From Rhinopithecus roxellana (lineage: Eukaryota; Chordata; Mammalia; Primates; Cercopithecidae), in assembly GCF_007565055.1 (NCBI RefSeq), contig NC_044554.1:15043921-15107920 (forward strand): 64,000 bases of DNA, in the 5' to 3' direction. A model generated the notes under the pieces. The model saw nothing but the letters and a program-made list of their open reading frames with translations. It did not search any database and had not been told where the DNA came from. The position numbers and the translations under genes were made by a program. How positions within the stretch are numbered: position 1 is the first letter of the stretch; each line of letters begins with the position of its first letter. Positions 1 through 11,345 of the stretch are shown here, piece after piece.

Positions 1-195
1 AAGCAATCTTCCCATCTCAGCCTCCTGAGTAGCTGGGACTACAGACATCTGCCACCTTGCTGGCTGCTTTACTTTTTGTAGAGAAGAGGTCTCATCATTT
101 TGCACAGGTTGATCTCAAACTCCTGGGTTCAGGTGATCCTCCTGCTTCAGCCTCCCAAAGTGCTGGGATTACTGGTATGAGCCACTGTGCCTGGC
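1..195 (-). mobile_element. Alu fragment (AluJ-like), cut by window edge
   Basis: Reads as an antisense Alu: 'cctcagcctcctgagtagc' type text near the start, then 'caaagtgctgggattac', ending in the 5' Alu end 'gtgcctggc'. The A-tail half lies outside the window. Several differences from the Alu consensus point to an old AluJ copy. Any open frame here is translated Alu. Confidence 0.9.
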
Positions 196-1110
196 GAATT
201 TTAGTAGTCTTTTCAAAGAATCAACTTTGCCTTTGTTAATTCTCTTTTATGTTTCTTTTGAAAAACATGCTTCCCACTCTTACAGTTATTATTTCTCTGT
301 TTCTAATTACTTTGGATTTCATTTGATTTTATTTTTGCAACTTTTTGAGGTAGATACTTAGATAATTGATTTCAAGCCCCTTTATTTTCTAATATATATG
401 TTAAAGTCTATTTCTCTCTAAGCACTGCTTTAGTTTCATCACACAAGATGTATTATGTACTATTTTCATTATTAGTTCAAGCATATTCTATTTTCCATCA
501 TCATTTCTTCTGGGTCACATGAGTTATTTAGAAGTGTGTTGCTTCATTTCCAAATGTGAATTTTCTATTTTTTTATAGCTGTTGTTATTGATATTTAGCT
601 CAATTCTACTGTAGTCAGAGAATATACTCTGTAATTTTAATCTTATGAAGTTTGTTAGAGTAACTTATGGATAGCATATGTTCAGTTTTGATAAATGGTG
701 GTGCAGTTGTTAAGTGTTTGGCATATGACAATTAGGTCAAATGTGTTAATCACTGACTACTTCATGTCAGTTATTATTAATATTAGGATTTACCAGCTAG
801 CATATCTGTGTCATTCTTTCAAAATTTCTATTTCTCTGCTGAAATTCTCTATTTTATTCTTTGAACATATTATTTTAAAGTTCATGTCTGTTACCTATCA
901 AACAAAGTAACAAACATCTATCATATATTTTGTCACTTCGGTTTGTAGTTAAGTTATATTTTCTCGAATACCCAAATGTTTTTGATGGGATACCATGCAC
1001 TGGATATGAAAAATGGAGAGGAAATTGAAGCTCTGGATAATCTTATCTTCTTTCAGAGAGAATTTTCTTTTACTTCTGGAAGTCAGCCTTGAGTTAAGAC
1101 CTCCAGATTA
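196..1110 (-). mobile_element. Old L1 (L1M/HAL1-like) ORF2 fragment
   Basis: Antisense text typical of L1 ORF2 between the endonuclease and reverse transcriptase: 'ttcaaagaatcaactttgcc' at about 213, 'gcactgctttagtttcatca' at about 421 and 'gaagtgtgttgcttcatttc' at about 530. Many substitutions and stops, so an ancient coding remnant. The last 150 bases (from about 960) fit L1M-type text more loosely, and the same kind of sequence recurs antisense at 61840-62300. Confidence 0.7.
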
Positions 1111-1630
1111 CCTTACAATTAGGAATTAAAATGATTTGAAATTGGATTTCAGTATCTGGGGAGGTTGGCATATTTTCAGTATACTCCCACTGTATATCCC
1201 TCTGGAATTCCAACTTCCCTTTAGACCTAGATTCCTCCTCTTTGCTAAGCCTTGAACTTTAGTTGTTGCCCGTAGATCTGTGTCTGCTAAAAATTCTGCT
1301 CTGCTTCTCATCTACTGCTTGTAAGAATGCCGTCTGTCTTCAAAGGATAGTGGCGACAAATGCTTGACTTGCCTTTGGGCTTTCATCTTCTCCCTAAGAT
1401 ATTTTCCCCACACATCCTAACTGCCTTGGTGTGAGTATGTGTTTGTCTTCCAGCTTTTCTAGTTCTCAGTGGGGAGTTTGCTCCAAACAACTAATTTTCC
1501 ATGGCTAAAAAGCAGAACTCCTAGTCTTGAGATTTTTAACCTTACAGGGCAATTTCATCTTCTTATCAGAGTAATTGGTTCAATAGACACAGACCTATGC
1601 CTGAATTTTGACAATTTTGTGAACTAAAAA
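1111..1630 (-). other. Probable continuation of old LINE sequence
   Basis: No clear boundary follows the L1 fragment. Phrases such as 'agttctcagtggggagtttg' at 1461-1480 resemble antisense ancient LINE text. I cannot assign a family. No gene seen. Confidence 0.3.
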
Positions 1631-1701
1631 ATGATTGTTGTTGTTTTACATCACCAAGTTTTAGAGTCGCTTGCTACACAGCTGTGTATAATTGATGCAG
1701 A
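1631..1701 (+). mobile_element. 3' end of a degraded MaLR-type LTR
   Basis: The segment 'catcaccaagttttagagtc' followed by 'taattgatgcag' matches the usual U5 end of MLT-type LTRs (phrases like 'ctaagttt...aactaatacag'). Text resembling a MaLR internal start follows directly ('gcttttggtactgctgccat'). The upstream part of the LTR is too decayed to delimit. Confidence 0.4.
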
Positions 1702-1751
1702 TTTTAGTGCTTGTGCCTGCTTTTGGTACTGCTGCCATAAGAAAAACCTAA

Positions 1752-2034
1752 GGCCGGACGTGGTGGCTCACGCCTGTAATCCCAGCACTTTGAGAAGCTG
1801 AGGCTGGCAGATCTCTTGAGCTCAGGTGTTTGAGACCAGCCTGGATAACATGGTAAAACCTCAGCTCTACAAAAAATACAAAATTAGCCAAGTGTGGTGC
1901 TATACACCTGTAGTTCCAGCTACTTGGGAGGCTGAGGTAGGACGATCACTTGAGCCCGGGAGATCGAGGCTGCAGTGAGCTCAGGTCATGCCACTGTATT
2001 CTAGCCTCTGGGTGGCAGAGTGAGACCTTGTCTT

Positions 2035-2036
<2 letters not shown>
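1752..2036 (+). mobile_element. AluJ inserted in MaLR internal sequence
   Basis: Starts 'ggccggacgtggtggctcac' and runs through 'gcactttgagaagctgaggc' to 'agagtgagaccttgtct'. Flanked by the target-site duplication 'aaacctaa' (about 1744-1751 and 2110-2117), so the simple repeat at 2035-2109 is its mutated A-tail. Diverged, AluJ-like. Confidence 0.9.
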
Positions 2037-2074
<38 letters not shown>

Positions 2075-2109
2075 CCACCACCACCACCATCATCAGCAAC
2101 AACAACAAC
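2035..2109. repeat. (AC)n / (ACC)n / (AAC)n microsatellite in Alu tail
   Basis: An uninterrupted AC run at about 2035-2072 passes into ACC and ATC triplets and then AAC triplets up to the Alu target-site duplication. It grew from the Alu poly-A tail. The Thr/His-rich open frame over it is simple sequence. Confidence 0.9.
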
Positions 2110-2429
2110 AAACCTAAAATGTATCATTGGCTTTGGGACCTAATGATTGGTGGAAGCTGGAAGAATACTAGTGAAAACCTAAAGAGCCTTGCAAATAATG
2201 TTAGTGGAAGCCTAAGAGGTCCCAAGGAAGGTATAAGTGCCTTAAGGAAAATGTTATTGAAAGCTGCAGGAAAAGGAACCCTTGTAGAGTAGCAGAATGT
2301 AAAAAATAGAAAGATATAATAAACTAATGATCTAGCTAAGGAAGTTTTCATGTAGAACATTGATGGTGCTACCTGGGATATTTTAGCTGCCTGTAGTAAA
2401 GTGGGAGAAGAGATGAACCAAAATCTTGT

Positions 2430-3002
2430 TGTAGGCAGAATTCTAAGATGGCCTCCACCATCTTAACCCCCTGGTATTGCACTCATCAATAGGTTATATG
2501 GAAAAAAAGAATTTTGCATGTAATTAGAATATAAAACATAATTAAAGCCACCTATCATTAACTTTGATTTAATCAAAAGGAGATTATCCTGGGGGGGCAC
2601 TTTTCCCAATCAGGTGAACCCTTAAAAGGGACTGGTCCCATTTTGTGAAAAGATTTGAAGGGCCAGAGGGTCTATGAAGAGGATTGCATGACAAAGACCT
2701 GAGAGTGTCCTGTAAAAGCTGAAAGCAGCAAGAAATAGGAATCTTAGTTACACAGTCCAAAGAAATCATTTCTACCATCAACCTGAATGAGGGAGCTTGG
2801 AAGCAGATTTTTCCCCAGTTGAGCCTCCAGATGAGGCTGCAGCTGGCTGACACCTTGCTTTCAGCCTTATGAGATCCTGAACAGAAGATCCAGCTAAAGC
2901 ATACTGGACTCCTGATCCATAGAAACTATGAGATAATACATTTATATTGCTTTAGGCTGTTAAATTTATGGTAATTGGTTACACAGAAATAGAAAGCTAA
3001 CA
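2430..3002 (+). mobile_element. Retroviral-type LTR, family not assigned
   Basis: A 573-bp block that starts 'tgtaggcagaattctaagat' and ends 'agaaagctaaca', so it has TG...CA ends. Inside are 'atcaaaaggagattatcctg' (2573) and 'gaaactatgagataataca' (2922), standard phrases of a mammalian ERVL/MaLR-era LTR. MaLR-like text on either side suggests it inserted into that element. No matching 5-bp duplication is visible. Confidence 0.6.
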
Positions 3003-3390
3003 AAGTAACTAATTTTCAAGCAAAAGTTATAGGAATTATAAAGAAGTGAGGTATGAGAATAAAACTATGTCTTGTCTCAATGTCTTAAAATTGGCAAAAT
3101 ATTCTTAAATTAAGAAATGGTTTTCAGACAAAGGTTAAATCCAGGATGGGCCTGTAAAATATTATGTTAAGACCTCAGAATAATTTAAGATGAGACCCCA
3201 TAGATTCTTTTAAATAGACAAAAGTCCTTCTAAGGATCTTAAAGGTGTGCCTCACAACTTTTCTGTTAAGCAATGGGGCTTCTTAGAATTTTAAGGGATT
3301 ATCACACAGCAGCTTCATAAGGACTCCAATGTTGAAGAGAGCTTATCTTAAAAGATTTGAAGTTGTAGCTTTCTTAAAAGTTCTTTTCTT

Positions 3391-3677
3391 GCCAGGCCTG
3401 GTGGCTCGTGTCTGTAATGCTAGCACTTTAGGAGGCCAATGCAGTAGGATTGCTTGATGTCAGGAGTTCAAGACCAGCCTGGGCAACATAGTGAGCCCCT
3501 GTCTCTACAAAACAATTTTTTAAAATTAGCTAGTCATAGTGAAGCAAGCCTGCAGTCCTAGCTACTTGGGAGGCTGAGGTAGGAGGATCATTTGAGTCTA
3601 GGAGTTCAAATTACAATGAGCCAGGATTGCACCACTGCACTCAAGCCTTGGTGATGGAATGAGATTGTGTCTCAAAA
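3391..3677 (+). mobile_element. AluJ
   Basis: Begins 'gccaggcctggtggctcgtg', contains 'gagttcaagaccagcctggg' and the right-arm phrase 'caccactgcactcaagcc', and ends 'tgtctcaaaagaaa'. Diverged, no long A-tail left. Confidence 0.88.
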
Positions 3678-4012
3678 GAAATTCTTTTTTAGAAGGATTG
3701 AACCTTTATATGATTCACTGAGAATCCACAGAGTATTTAAGAGACTTATTTTGGTGGAAGCACTGTTAACTCAAACAAAGAACCATGAAGAGCAGAGCAT
3801 CATTCCCAAGGAACAGCATTGGGCATTTATTAAGAAATTAATGATAGGTTCCTGGCTGTTTATCAGAATTGCTATGGACCAATGAATGCTGTGTGGCACC
3901 CTGCAAGTTTTCCCTCTTTTTTTAGCTTCAGCATTTGAGTCAACTTCCTGACTTCTGTTTCTTTCTCTCCCCTAGGATGACCAGTGACAAAACTAAGTCA
4001 AAACAGTTTATG

Positions 4013-4015
<3 letters not shown>

Positions 4016-4050
<35 letters not shown>

Positions 4051-4330
4051 AGACGGAGTCTCGCTCTGTCGCCCAGACTGGAGTGCAGTGGCCGGATCTC
4101 GGTTCACTGCAAGCTCCGCCTCCCGGGTTTATGCCATTCTCCTGCCTCAGCCTCCCGAGTAGCTGCGACTACAGGCGCCCGCCACCTTGCCCGGCTAGTT
4201 TTTTGTATTTTTAGTAGAGATGGGGTTTCACCGTGTTAGCCAGGATGGTCTCGATCTCCTGACCTCGTGATCCGCCCGTCTCGGCCTCCCAAAGTGCTGG
4301 GATTACAGGCTTGAGCCACCGCGCCCGGCC
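4016..4330 (-). mobile_element. Young AluY, Old World monkey type
   Basis: Full-length antisense Alu: a T-run of about 34, then 'gagacggagtctcgctctgt', ending 'accgcgcccggcc'. The duplication 'cagtttatgtctt' flanks it (4004-4016 and 4331-4343). The right arm reads 'ggccggatctcgg' and the 5' end, on the element strand, reads 'ctcaagcctgtaatc'; I associate both states with cercopithecoid AluY lineages. CpGs are well kept, so the copy is young. Confidence 0.93.
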
Positions 4331-4343
4331 CAGTTTATGTCTT

Positions 4344-6260
4344 ATATCAAAGCCCATTGGTCTCTGAAGGATTCATGTTGCTGTGGGGGTAAGAAATTTT
4401 TGACACAAGCATTTGTACTTTTGATCAGTTTCGTAACTTACGTGCCCTTGGGCTTCCATAGACGTCTCCAAATGCGAGGCGAGTGAGGAGGATGAGGAGG
4501 AGAAGAAGAGACTAACCAGCTGACTTTTTTTTTTTAACTTTAGTGTTCCCCATTCTCATCTCTGAGCACATGTATGTGAGAATGAGTATTTGCATGCATG
4601 CGTGTGCGTGCGTGTGTGTTTATTTGGATATTTTTCCCAGAGGGCATTGAAATAACTCTCTCCTACCCTCTCTTCCCCAAACTTATATGTCCTTCTCTCC
4701 ACTAGAGCTTGGGCCCTTTGTGATCAAATCTACTTCTCTTGTTTAAAAGGACACAAAACAATATCAGAGAACTATTTTGTAAGGCACAGAGGCGTAGAAA
4801 GAGGGGAGGTGTTCCTATATCAATCATTACATGGACATATTTTACTAGTTCCGCCCTCAGCATGGCATCTCCATGGGCCAGCCACTTAGTATTAACCCTC
4901 AGACATTCTATATGTAGGCACTAAACTCACAGGATGTCCTCATTAGCGTAGGCCCAACCTCTGCGCAGATGCAGAGGAAAGGCGAGAAAAAGAAATCTGT
5001 TATTCAGCTACATTTCTCTCAGAGATAGTTCGTAGAGGAAAATGTGGGCTGGCTGACCAAAATGCATAGTTCCCTCTTCCAATTACCCCATCAATAGGTG
5101 TGCAATTTCTTGAAAGAATCAAAGAAGAGAGTTGTCTAAGATGTGCTGCATGAGTTTTTTTCCTTTCCTGAGGGAAAAACTGTTTGACTTCGGGTTTCAC
5201 CACTTATAAATTATCAAGTCATTTCTCACTTATGGCATAAGTATCAGTCTGGTTGGTATATGCACCCACACATCAGCTGAGACTGAAGAAAGCTAAATTT
5301 ACAAAACATTAAATCAAGAAGCATGTGTGAATGGGTAAACAGCGTGATGTCCCTTAACTTAATAAGGCCACAGCATTACTGTTTTGCAACTTTTGAAGTT
5401 TTTTCCCTCTAATTTTGTAGTGTTGCTGGAATCAAAATGAGTGAAAGTCCTTCTATCAGAAGAATAGAACAATGTACCTCAAAATAGAAAATGAGAAATT
5501 ATTCCAGGGAGATAAAGCCATGATAATATCCAAAGTGCTGCAATCATTGCAAGATGCTATATTTACAGGAAAGAAAGAATAACTGCAGCTCATTTTCCTT
5601 GTTGGTTCTATTAATGAGAATCCATGGAATGGAACAGACAGGGCTGCCAGATGTCTCTCATGAAAATACCAGTCCTCCAGATGGGGAGTGGGGGAATATG
5701 TAGGAACAAAATAATAAAAATAGCATTTTCTCTCCCTTCCCATCCTAGGGCTCCCCAAAATTATGTCTCCAAACCTACGATGACAGATTGACAATTTTCT
5801 TTCATTAAGATATTTCCTTCTGTAGAGAAGTACCTGTCCCAATGCAGGATATCCTTTTAAAGTACTAAACAAATGTCATAAAAGGGTAGTCTGGAGTACT
5901 TGAACTAGATTACTCTCCAATGTCCAGCAGTTTTTTAAGGACAATGTACTAGAGGGAACCACGAACAGATGAGAGATGCTAACAAGTACTATGAATAGGA
6001 GGAAGCTATAGTCCTGAATAGTCCTGTATAAATGCAAAGAAGGATGATAGTGTCGAGACAGCCAGGCTGCTAGACAAAATGCAGAGGGCCTCTGGACTTG
6101 GAGTGGACAGGATTAGAATGTGGGAGAAAGAAGATGGAAAACACGACATTAATTGGAAGTGGAAGACATAAAACAAACTGCCGGAAGAGGATTAGGGCTG
6201 CTAGGTGGGTTCTGGCCTCTCTATTCATTCATCTGCCCAGCGTGTAGACCAACTCTCCAT
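4344..6260. other. Unassigned DNA, no repeat or gene recognised
   Basis: About 1.9 kb without a recognised repeat. It holds a purine run of GAG/GAA triplets at about 4484-4511 and an alternating purine-pyrimidine run (GCATGCATGCGTGTGCG) at about 4592-4619. A 138-codon minus-strand frame at 5456-5872 has no motif, no retrocopy marks and no detectable splice context; I treat it as chance. Confidence 0.5.
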
Positions 6261-6263
6261 CAC

Positions 6264-6286
6264 TTATTTATTTATTTTTTTATTTA

Positions 6287-6330
<44 letters not shown>
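6264..6330. repeat. (TTTA)n and (GA)n microsatellites at an Alu tail
   Basis: About seven TTTA/TTTT units (6264-6290) pass into about 20 GA units (6291-6330) and then into the antisense Alu. The tract is its evolved poly-A tail seen in complement. Confidence 0.9.
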
Positions 6331-6332
<2 letters not shown>

Positions 6333-6602
6333 CTTGCTCTGTCACCCAGGCTGGAGTGCAGTGGCGTGATCTCAGCTCACTGCAACCTCCGCCTCCCTGG
6401 TTCAAGCAGTTCTCTTGCCTCAACCTCCTGAGTAGCTGGGATTACAGGCACATGCCGCTACACCCAGCTAAATTTTTGTATTTTAGTAGACAGGGTTTCA
6501 CCGTGTTACCCAGGCTAGTCTTGAACTTCTGAGCTCTGGCAATCTGCCTGCCTCAGCCTCTCAAAGTGCTGGGATTATAGGTGTGAGCCACCGTGCCCAG
6601 CC
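6331..6602 (-). mobile_element. AluS-like
   Basis: Antisense Alu from 'gtcttgctctgtcacccagg' to 'accgtgcccagcc'. The duplication 'cacttatt' lies outside the microsatellite (6261-6268) and after the element (6604-6611), tying tail repeat and Alu into one insertion. Confidence 0.92.
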
Positions 6603-6790
6603 CCACTTATTCTTAAATAAATACTGTATGTCAACTCCCTCCATTTTTTCTACCATCATTACTACACATAAACATGCACCTTCCAGGTAGCTTTCTACAC
6701 AAGGGTAAGAAGAAGTAAGAAAACATACTAACATATGCAATAGGAGAAAAATCAACATCTAATGCCTTAAAAAGGTAATCTACTCCACTT

Positions 6791-7112
6791 TAATATTTAT
6801 TTATTTATTTATTTTTGAGACAGGATCTCACTCTGTTACCCTGTGTGTGATTGCAGTGGTACAATCACAGCTCACTGCAGCCTCAATCTCCTGGGCTCAG
6901 GTGATCCTCCCACCTCAGCCTCCAGAGTAGCTGAGACTACAGGCACATGCTACCATGCCCAGATAATTTTTTGTATTTTTTTTTTTTTTTTTTTTGGTAG
7001 AGATAGGGGTTTGTCATGTTGCCCAGCTGGTCTCAAACTTCGAGACTCAAGAGTCCACCCACATCATCCTCCCAAATTGCTGGGATTACAGGCATGAACC
7101 ACCGCACCTGGG
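6791..7112 (-). mobile_element. AluJ with (TTTA)n tail
   Basis: Antisense Alu starting with TTTA units, 'gagacaggatctcactctgt', then 'gctcactgcagcctcaatct', ending 'accgcacctggg'. Target-site duplication 'ctactcca' at 6780-6787 and 7113-7120. A 20-base T-run lies inside the middle A-rich linker (about 6979-6995). Confidence 0.92.
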
Positions 7113-7267
7113 CTACTCCATTTTTACATGGAAATGGACAACAAATCAAATAGATAAAACCAGACTTATAAAATGGAAAGTCTAAAATGAAGAAAATAGC
7201 TGGTCTCCAATCAATATGAGATAATTTAGGAAAGACAAGAGAATGAGAATAAGAAAAGCAAAACTGG

Positions 7268-7292
7268 AATGTATGTATGTATGTATGTATGT
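7268..7292. repeat. (ATGT)n tetranucleotide
   Basis: Six units of GTAT/ATGT directly after 'aaactgga'. Confidence 0.9.
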
Positions 7293-7479
7293 TTTTAAAT
7301 GCATGCAAATATCTCTGGAAGGATATGTAAGAAAATAATAAGATTGTCTCTAGGGCTATAAATTTGAGAGAGCTTACTTGTCACAATATACTTTTTAACC
7401 TGTTAAGTTTTGTCCCGGGGGTATATGTTACTATTTAAATTAATAAATATAATATATGTATAACTTAAGAACAGGGTAC

Positions 7480-8300
7480 TATGAAAAAGGAACAGTCAGA
7501 GAACAAATAGCTCTTGGAAATTAAAAATATTATTGATGAAATAATAGAATGGTTGGTATAACAGAAAATATGCAAAGACAGAAAATCTCACTAGTTGAAC
7601 TTCATTAAAAAAAAAGCAGAATAAAAGGATATTTTCAATGAAACAATAGAAGAAAATGCCCCAGTACTAAAGAGAGACCTAAGTCTTTAAATTAAAATTA
7701 CTTTTCATTAACTCTTTTCTTCTCCTGTGTTAAAAGCTAACTGCATAAAACAATGTTGACCGGCTTATAACATGTAAAGATGTAATTTTTATGACAATAA
7801 TAACAGCACAACGGAGGAAAGGATATGTATTGGGGAAAAGTTTCTATGTAATGTTGAAATCAAATTAGTATTAATTTGAACTAGATTTTAAATTAAGAAT
7901 AAATTTGTTCACTAAATTTTGAGCAAAATCTATTTTAAAAATCCACGAATAGACATATCATTGCTAATTTCAGAATTCTAAGGATAGAGAAAAGATCCTA
8001 AATATTTTCATGGAAGAAAAAGACATCACCTTATAAAGGAATTAGAATTAAACTAGCATGAAGCAATGCTGTCAAAATTCCAAGGAACATAATTTTCAAG
8101 CTAGAATTCTATGCTCAGCTAAGTTATCAACCAACATTGATGGTAACATAAAGTCTCAGAAAAGTTACATGTAAAATATTCCTTCTGAGGACTTTTCTTC
8201 TAACAAAATAAGATAAAAAATAATACAGGAGAGTTGTAGGCTGCAATAAATGATGGTACTAACTCAGGTGCACACTATGAAGAAATTCCAAGAGGAGAAT
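7480..8300 (+). mobile_element. Ancient L1/HAL1 ORF1 fragment
   Basis: Sense remnant of the ORF1 C-terminal region. 'ccacgaatagacatatcatt' (about 7942), 'gaaaagatcctaaatatttt' and 'gctagaattctatgctcagc' (8100) match the ordered ORF1 phrases 'acctagacacatcat', 'gagaaaatcctgaaa' and 'aagaattctatacccagc'. Stops in every frame. HAL1, which has ORF1 only, is a likely source; L1M is the alternative. Confidence 0.55.
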
Positions 8301-8439
8301 TCTCTAGTAAGCCTGGAAAAAGCAATTGGCTCAGATTAGGAAAGCAAGCCAGGGGGCTCCTATAAGAATGTATTTAAGAATTGGTTCCATGCAATAGACA
8401 AATAAGAAGATAAGAACAAATTATAAGCAATATAGTGAA

Positions 8440-9130
8440 AAAAATCATGGTTCTTTTCTTGGCCAAAAAAAAGGCAAAGAAAAACAAAAAACTCTGTAAG
8501 CAACTAATGAACTAAACCAACTACAATGTAGGAGTGATCATTAATAAATCTTTGACTCCCTTCACACCATTGATTTCACCACATTTTAACTCTCCATCAC
8601 TCACCTCATATATCTCACTTTCTTCCAGTGTGCACTTCATAATCCATCACTCTCATAACTCCCTGTTCTATAACACCAACAGTTTCCTCCTCTGATTTAC
8701 TAACGTGACCAAAAAATAAATAAAAAACAAGAACAACAACAAAAAAACAGGTTAAACTCAACTGTCTGCTTAGGTTCTGTTTGACATCACCAGCTATTCA
8801 TGACTGAGGAAGTATCTGCAGCTTCAACTATGGGGCTCACTCTAAATATAGGACTACAAGTCCTATATTTGCTGAGTCCTATATATTACCTATATATGCT
8901 GAGGTACCCTCAGCACAGATTACCTATCCTATTTTACTTAATTTCTAGTCTCTCTCTCTCATCTAATTATTTTAAACTATTTAGTCCCCAAACCTCATGC
9001 AGTAATTTCTTATTCCTTACTCTTAGAGGATAACTGGCGCTATTGATCTATTGATACAGTAGATGCATTGCTCTACATATGAATCTCCCCATCATTACCA
9101 CACTTGATTGAATCAGTATGAATCCCACTG
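8440..9130. other. Unassigned DNA with a short perfect hairpin
   Basis: No repeat family recognised. Pyrimidine-rich around 8570-8700 and A-rich around 8706-8750. A perfect 12-bp inverted repeat with a 3-base loop sits at 8844-8870. A 77-codon frame at 8800 has no motif. Confidence 0.4.
8844..8870. repeat. Perfect 12-bp inverted repeat
   Basis: 'aaatataggact' (8844-8855) and its exact reverse complement (8859-8870) are separated by 'aca'. Another 'gagtcctatat' follows at 8874, so the right arm is partly duplicated. Confidence 0.85.
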
Positions 9131-9378
9131 CCATCTCTGACAAAACTTGCTGTGGTCTGGAGAAGCAGAGAAAGCTGGTCTGCAGAGAAAGAGAAGAATG
9201 AAAAAAGTGCACAAAGATGTCAAGACAAGAGGTGGAAAGAATCCAGCCAGTCTCATATTTCCTAGTTCCAGTTCTCTTCTAGGGTCCAATAGCTTTTTTG
9301 CTCTGAGTTTAATGAGACATTACTGCATCTTCATATGAAGTTCTTCTCATTTAGTTGCAGTCAACTAATACAGAGAAT
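9131..9378 (+). mobile_element. Possible copy of an unassigned medium-reiterated repeat
   Basis: Its end, 'gttgcagtcaactaatacag' (9354-9373), resembles the 3' end of the LTR-like family also suspected at 19590-20010, 39470-39880 and 53750-54130. The rest is too decayed for certainty. Confidence 0.25.
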
Positions 9379-10920
9379 TTGAATACTTCCATTTTGGGAC
9401 TTCCAAACTCTCTGCTAGGAAATTTCCTATAGTTAGGATGATGGATTTCTGGCCTAGGTTGGTCCACCCTCCAACCCATACCACATTCTGCACCGGGAGA
9501 TAAAGGAGTCAAGCAAATGAAAATAAAAATATCAGCGTTATTGCTGATTAATGTTAAATTTGAGGGAGTAACTTAGGTGTGTGATAAGAGATAATTTCCT
9601 GATGCTGAATACCAGAATTTGACCAGCTTAACCACCCACCACAACAGGTAGCAGGGGAAAACTGTGACCTCCCCCTGCAGGAACATAACCTTTACCACTA
9701 AACTTACCTTGAGACTGAGAGCAGACCAAAGCACATGCAACCAGGCAAATGTCAAAGAGAAAAGAGCGGGAGGAGGGACTAGGCTATGTGGTCAAAGTCC
9801 CCGCTCCTAACGTCACTCACCAGATCAAAGAATCTTTTCCTGGGGATGAAGATGAAATGTAAGAGTCCAGGAGTGTTGTGCTAACGGCCTCTACAAGGAC
9901 CAATATCTATGGAGAGAGAAATACTTAGTACCCTGCAGTTCCCTTAGAGCCTGCTGATTCCCTATTCATTGTTGTGTCCACCATGCCCATAGAGGCAGGA
10001 ATCTCCTTTGGTCTTCCCTAATGCAGCAATAAACCTGACATTAGGGGAAAAAGGAAGACACACAGACATTTTGTTAATAATGGAAAAATATTTTGAGACA
10101 TATTTTAAAATAGAGAATTCTTGCCTAGAGTTGGTATAGAAAGTTGACATATATTTCTGACCAAAACTTCTTGGTCATGTGTTGCTGAAGACAATTTCTT
10201 TTAATGAACTACAGGCAGTATTCTTAAATATACCACAGTCTTTTACAATCTTTACAATCCTGTAATCAATTCTGGGTCACCAAATGTAGCTTATGGCCAA
10301 GGACCTCTTACAAGCGATTGCTTCATTGTGCTTCACCTATTGTGGCTAAGATAATGTGACAGATGCCTCCTGGAATAACAATGAGATTTCCCCATAAAAG
10401 TCATTCTTCATGGACAGATCGCTCATGATAGAATCTTGTTAAAAGCTTGGGTTCTTCTGCCATTCTCTCATGGTCCTTCCATAGTGCATTTGATCCTAGG
10501 CAATTAATAATGCACTCTACCTGAAAAATGGATCAAGAAAGTATTTGACATTGAAGCTCTTGCAGGAGGGGTGGCTTGCCGTAGTCTGGGGATTCATTAG
10601 AACAAGTGGTCTGGGGTGTTGGAATTAGATGTTGTTATTCTAACCTAATATTAAGGCTAAAATAACCATAACTGAGCAGAAATCTTTATTTTATACATCC
10701 ATCAACATGATTAAGGTGTAGTCTGATCTTTAGAAAAAAGCACCCAAGGAAACTTGTGACCAACATCACTTTTAATGTCAATGTAATAGTGTGAGTTAAA
10801 GAATTATTTTCCTTCTTTGATAAGAGAAAAACTTCTTTCCTGACGAGTCCAATTTGATAGTGAAAATGAGATTTGTTCTTAGTGGTGAGAAATCTCAGCA
10901 CCATCTGATATTTGTGGCTG
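9379..10920. other. Unassigned DNA
   Basis: No family recognised over about 1.5 kb and no open frame above 72 codons. A 30-base segment at 10711-10740 recurs in altered form at 11211-11241, on the other side of the next repeat. Confidence 0.4.
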
Positions 10921-11345
10921 CATTATTCAGAGTAATTAATTGCAACAGACAACTCTGAAATCTCAGGGGCTTAACACAATAAAAGTTTATTTCTCACTCT
11001 CATCACAGCCCAATAGTGGCCAGGCAGACCTCCATCTTCTATGACATCTGGAACGCATGCTCTCCAAGGTTGCCCACACTGGGGAAGAGAGTGCTGGAGA
11101 AAATGTACCAGCTCCTACTTGCCTCATCCTGGAAGGGATGCATAAGAGACCATGGCCAAATCTAGTTATATGTTTCTAACCTAACTGAGAGGGGAATGGG
11201 ACATACATAATGAAGGTGTAGGCTGATCTTTAGAAAATAAGTACCAAAAGAATGCTGTACTCAGCATAAATTTTAAAGGCACTACCATAGGGAGGGCACA
11301 TGGGTATTTGGTAAGCACAGTCTGTCATCGTAGCTAAGCATAGCT
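10921..11345. mobile_element. Medium-reiterated repeat, family not assigned
   Basis: 'gaaatctcaggggcttaaca' at 10958 followed by 'aaagtttatttctcactctc' is the hallmark opening of a common mammalian medium-reiterated repeat. The downstream 'ctggaagggatgcataagag' fits the same consensus loosely. I do not name the family. Confidence 0.45.

Larger units (their letters stand above)
1702..4003 (+). mobile_element. MaLR internal sequence, split by later insertions
   Basis: The stretches 1702-1751, 2110-2429, 3003-3390 and perhaps 3678-4003 read like the noncoding internal region of MLT/MST elements: 'attggctttgggacctaatg' at 2125, 'ggtggaagctggaag', 'aggaaaatgttattgaaagc' at 2245 and 'gagaagagatgaacc' at about 2405. 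Two Alus and an LTR interrupt it. MaLR internal regions carry no functional genes and the short open frames here look accidental. Assignment of the last stretch is the weakest. Confidence 0.45.

Noticed and set aside
2020..2292. 90-codon frame starting with Thr/His repeats
   Set aside because: Covers an (AC)n/(ACC)n Alu tail and MaLR internal sequence.
3970..4395. Possible exon: pyrimidine tract ending 'cccctag' at about 3976 and 'gggggtaag' at about 4392
   Set aside because: Splice-like words are common. The interval is split by a young Alu, lies next to MaLR-like sequence and has no sustained reading frame.
5456..5872. 138-codon minus-strand open frame
   Set aside because: No recognisable domain, signal, retrocopy hallmarks or splice context; a single frame of this length is plausible by chance in 64 kb.
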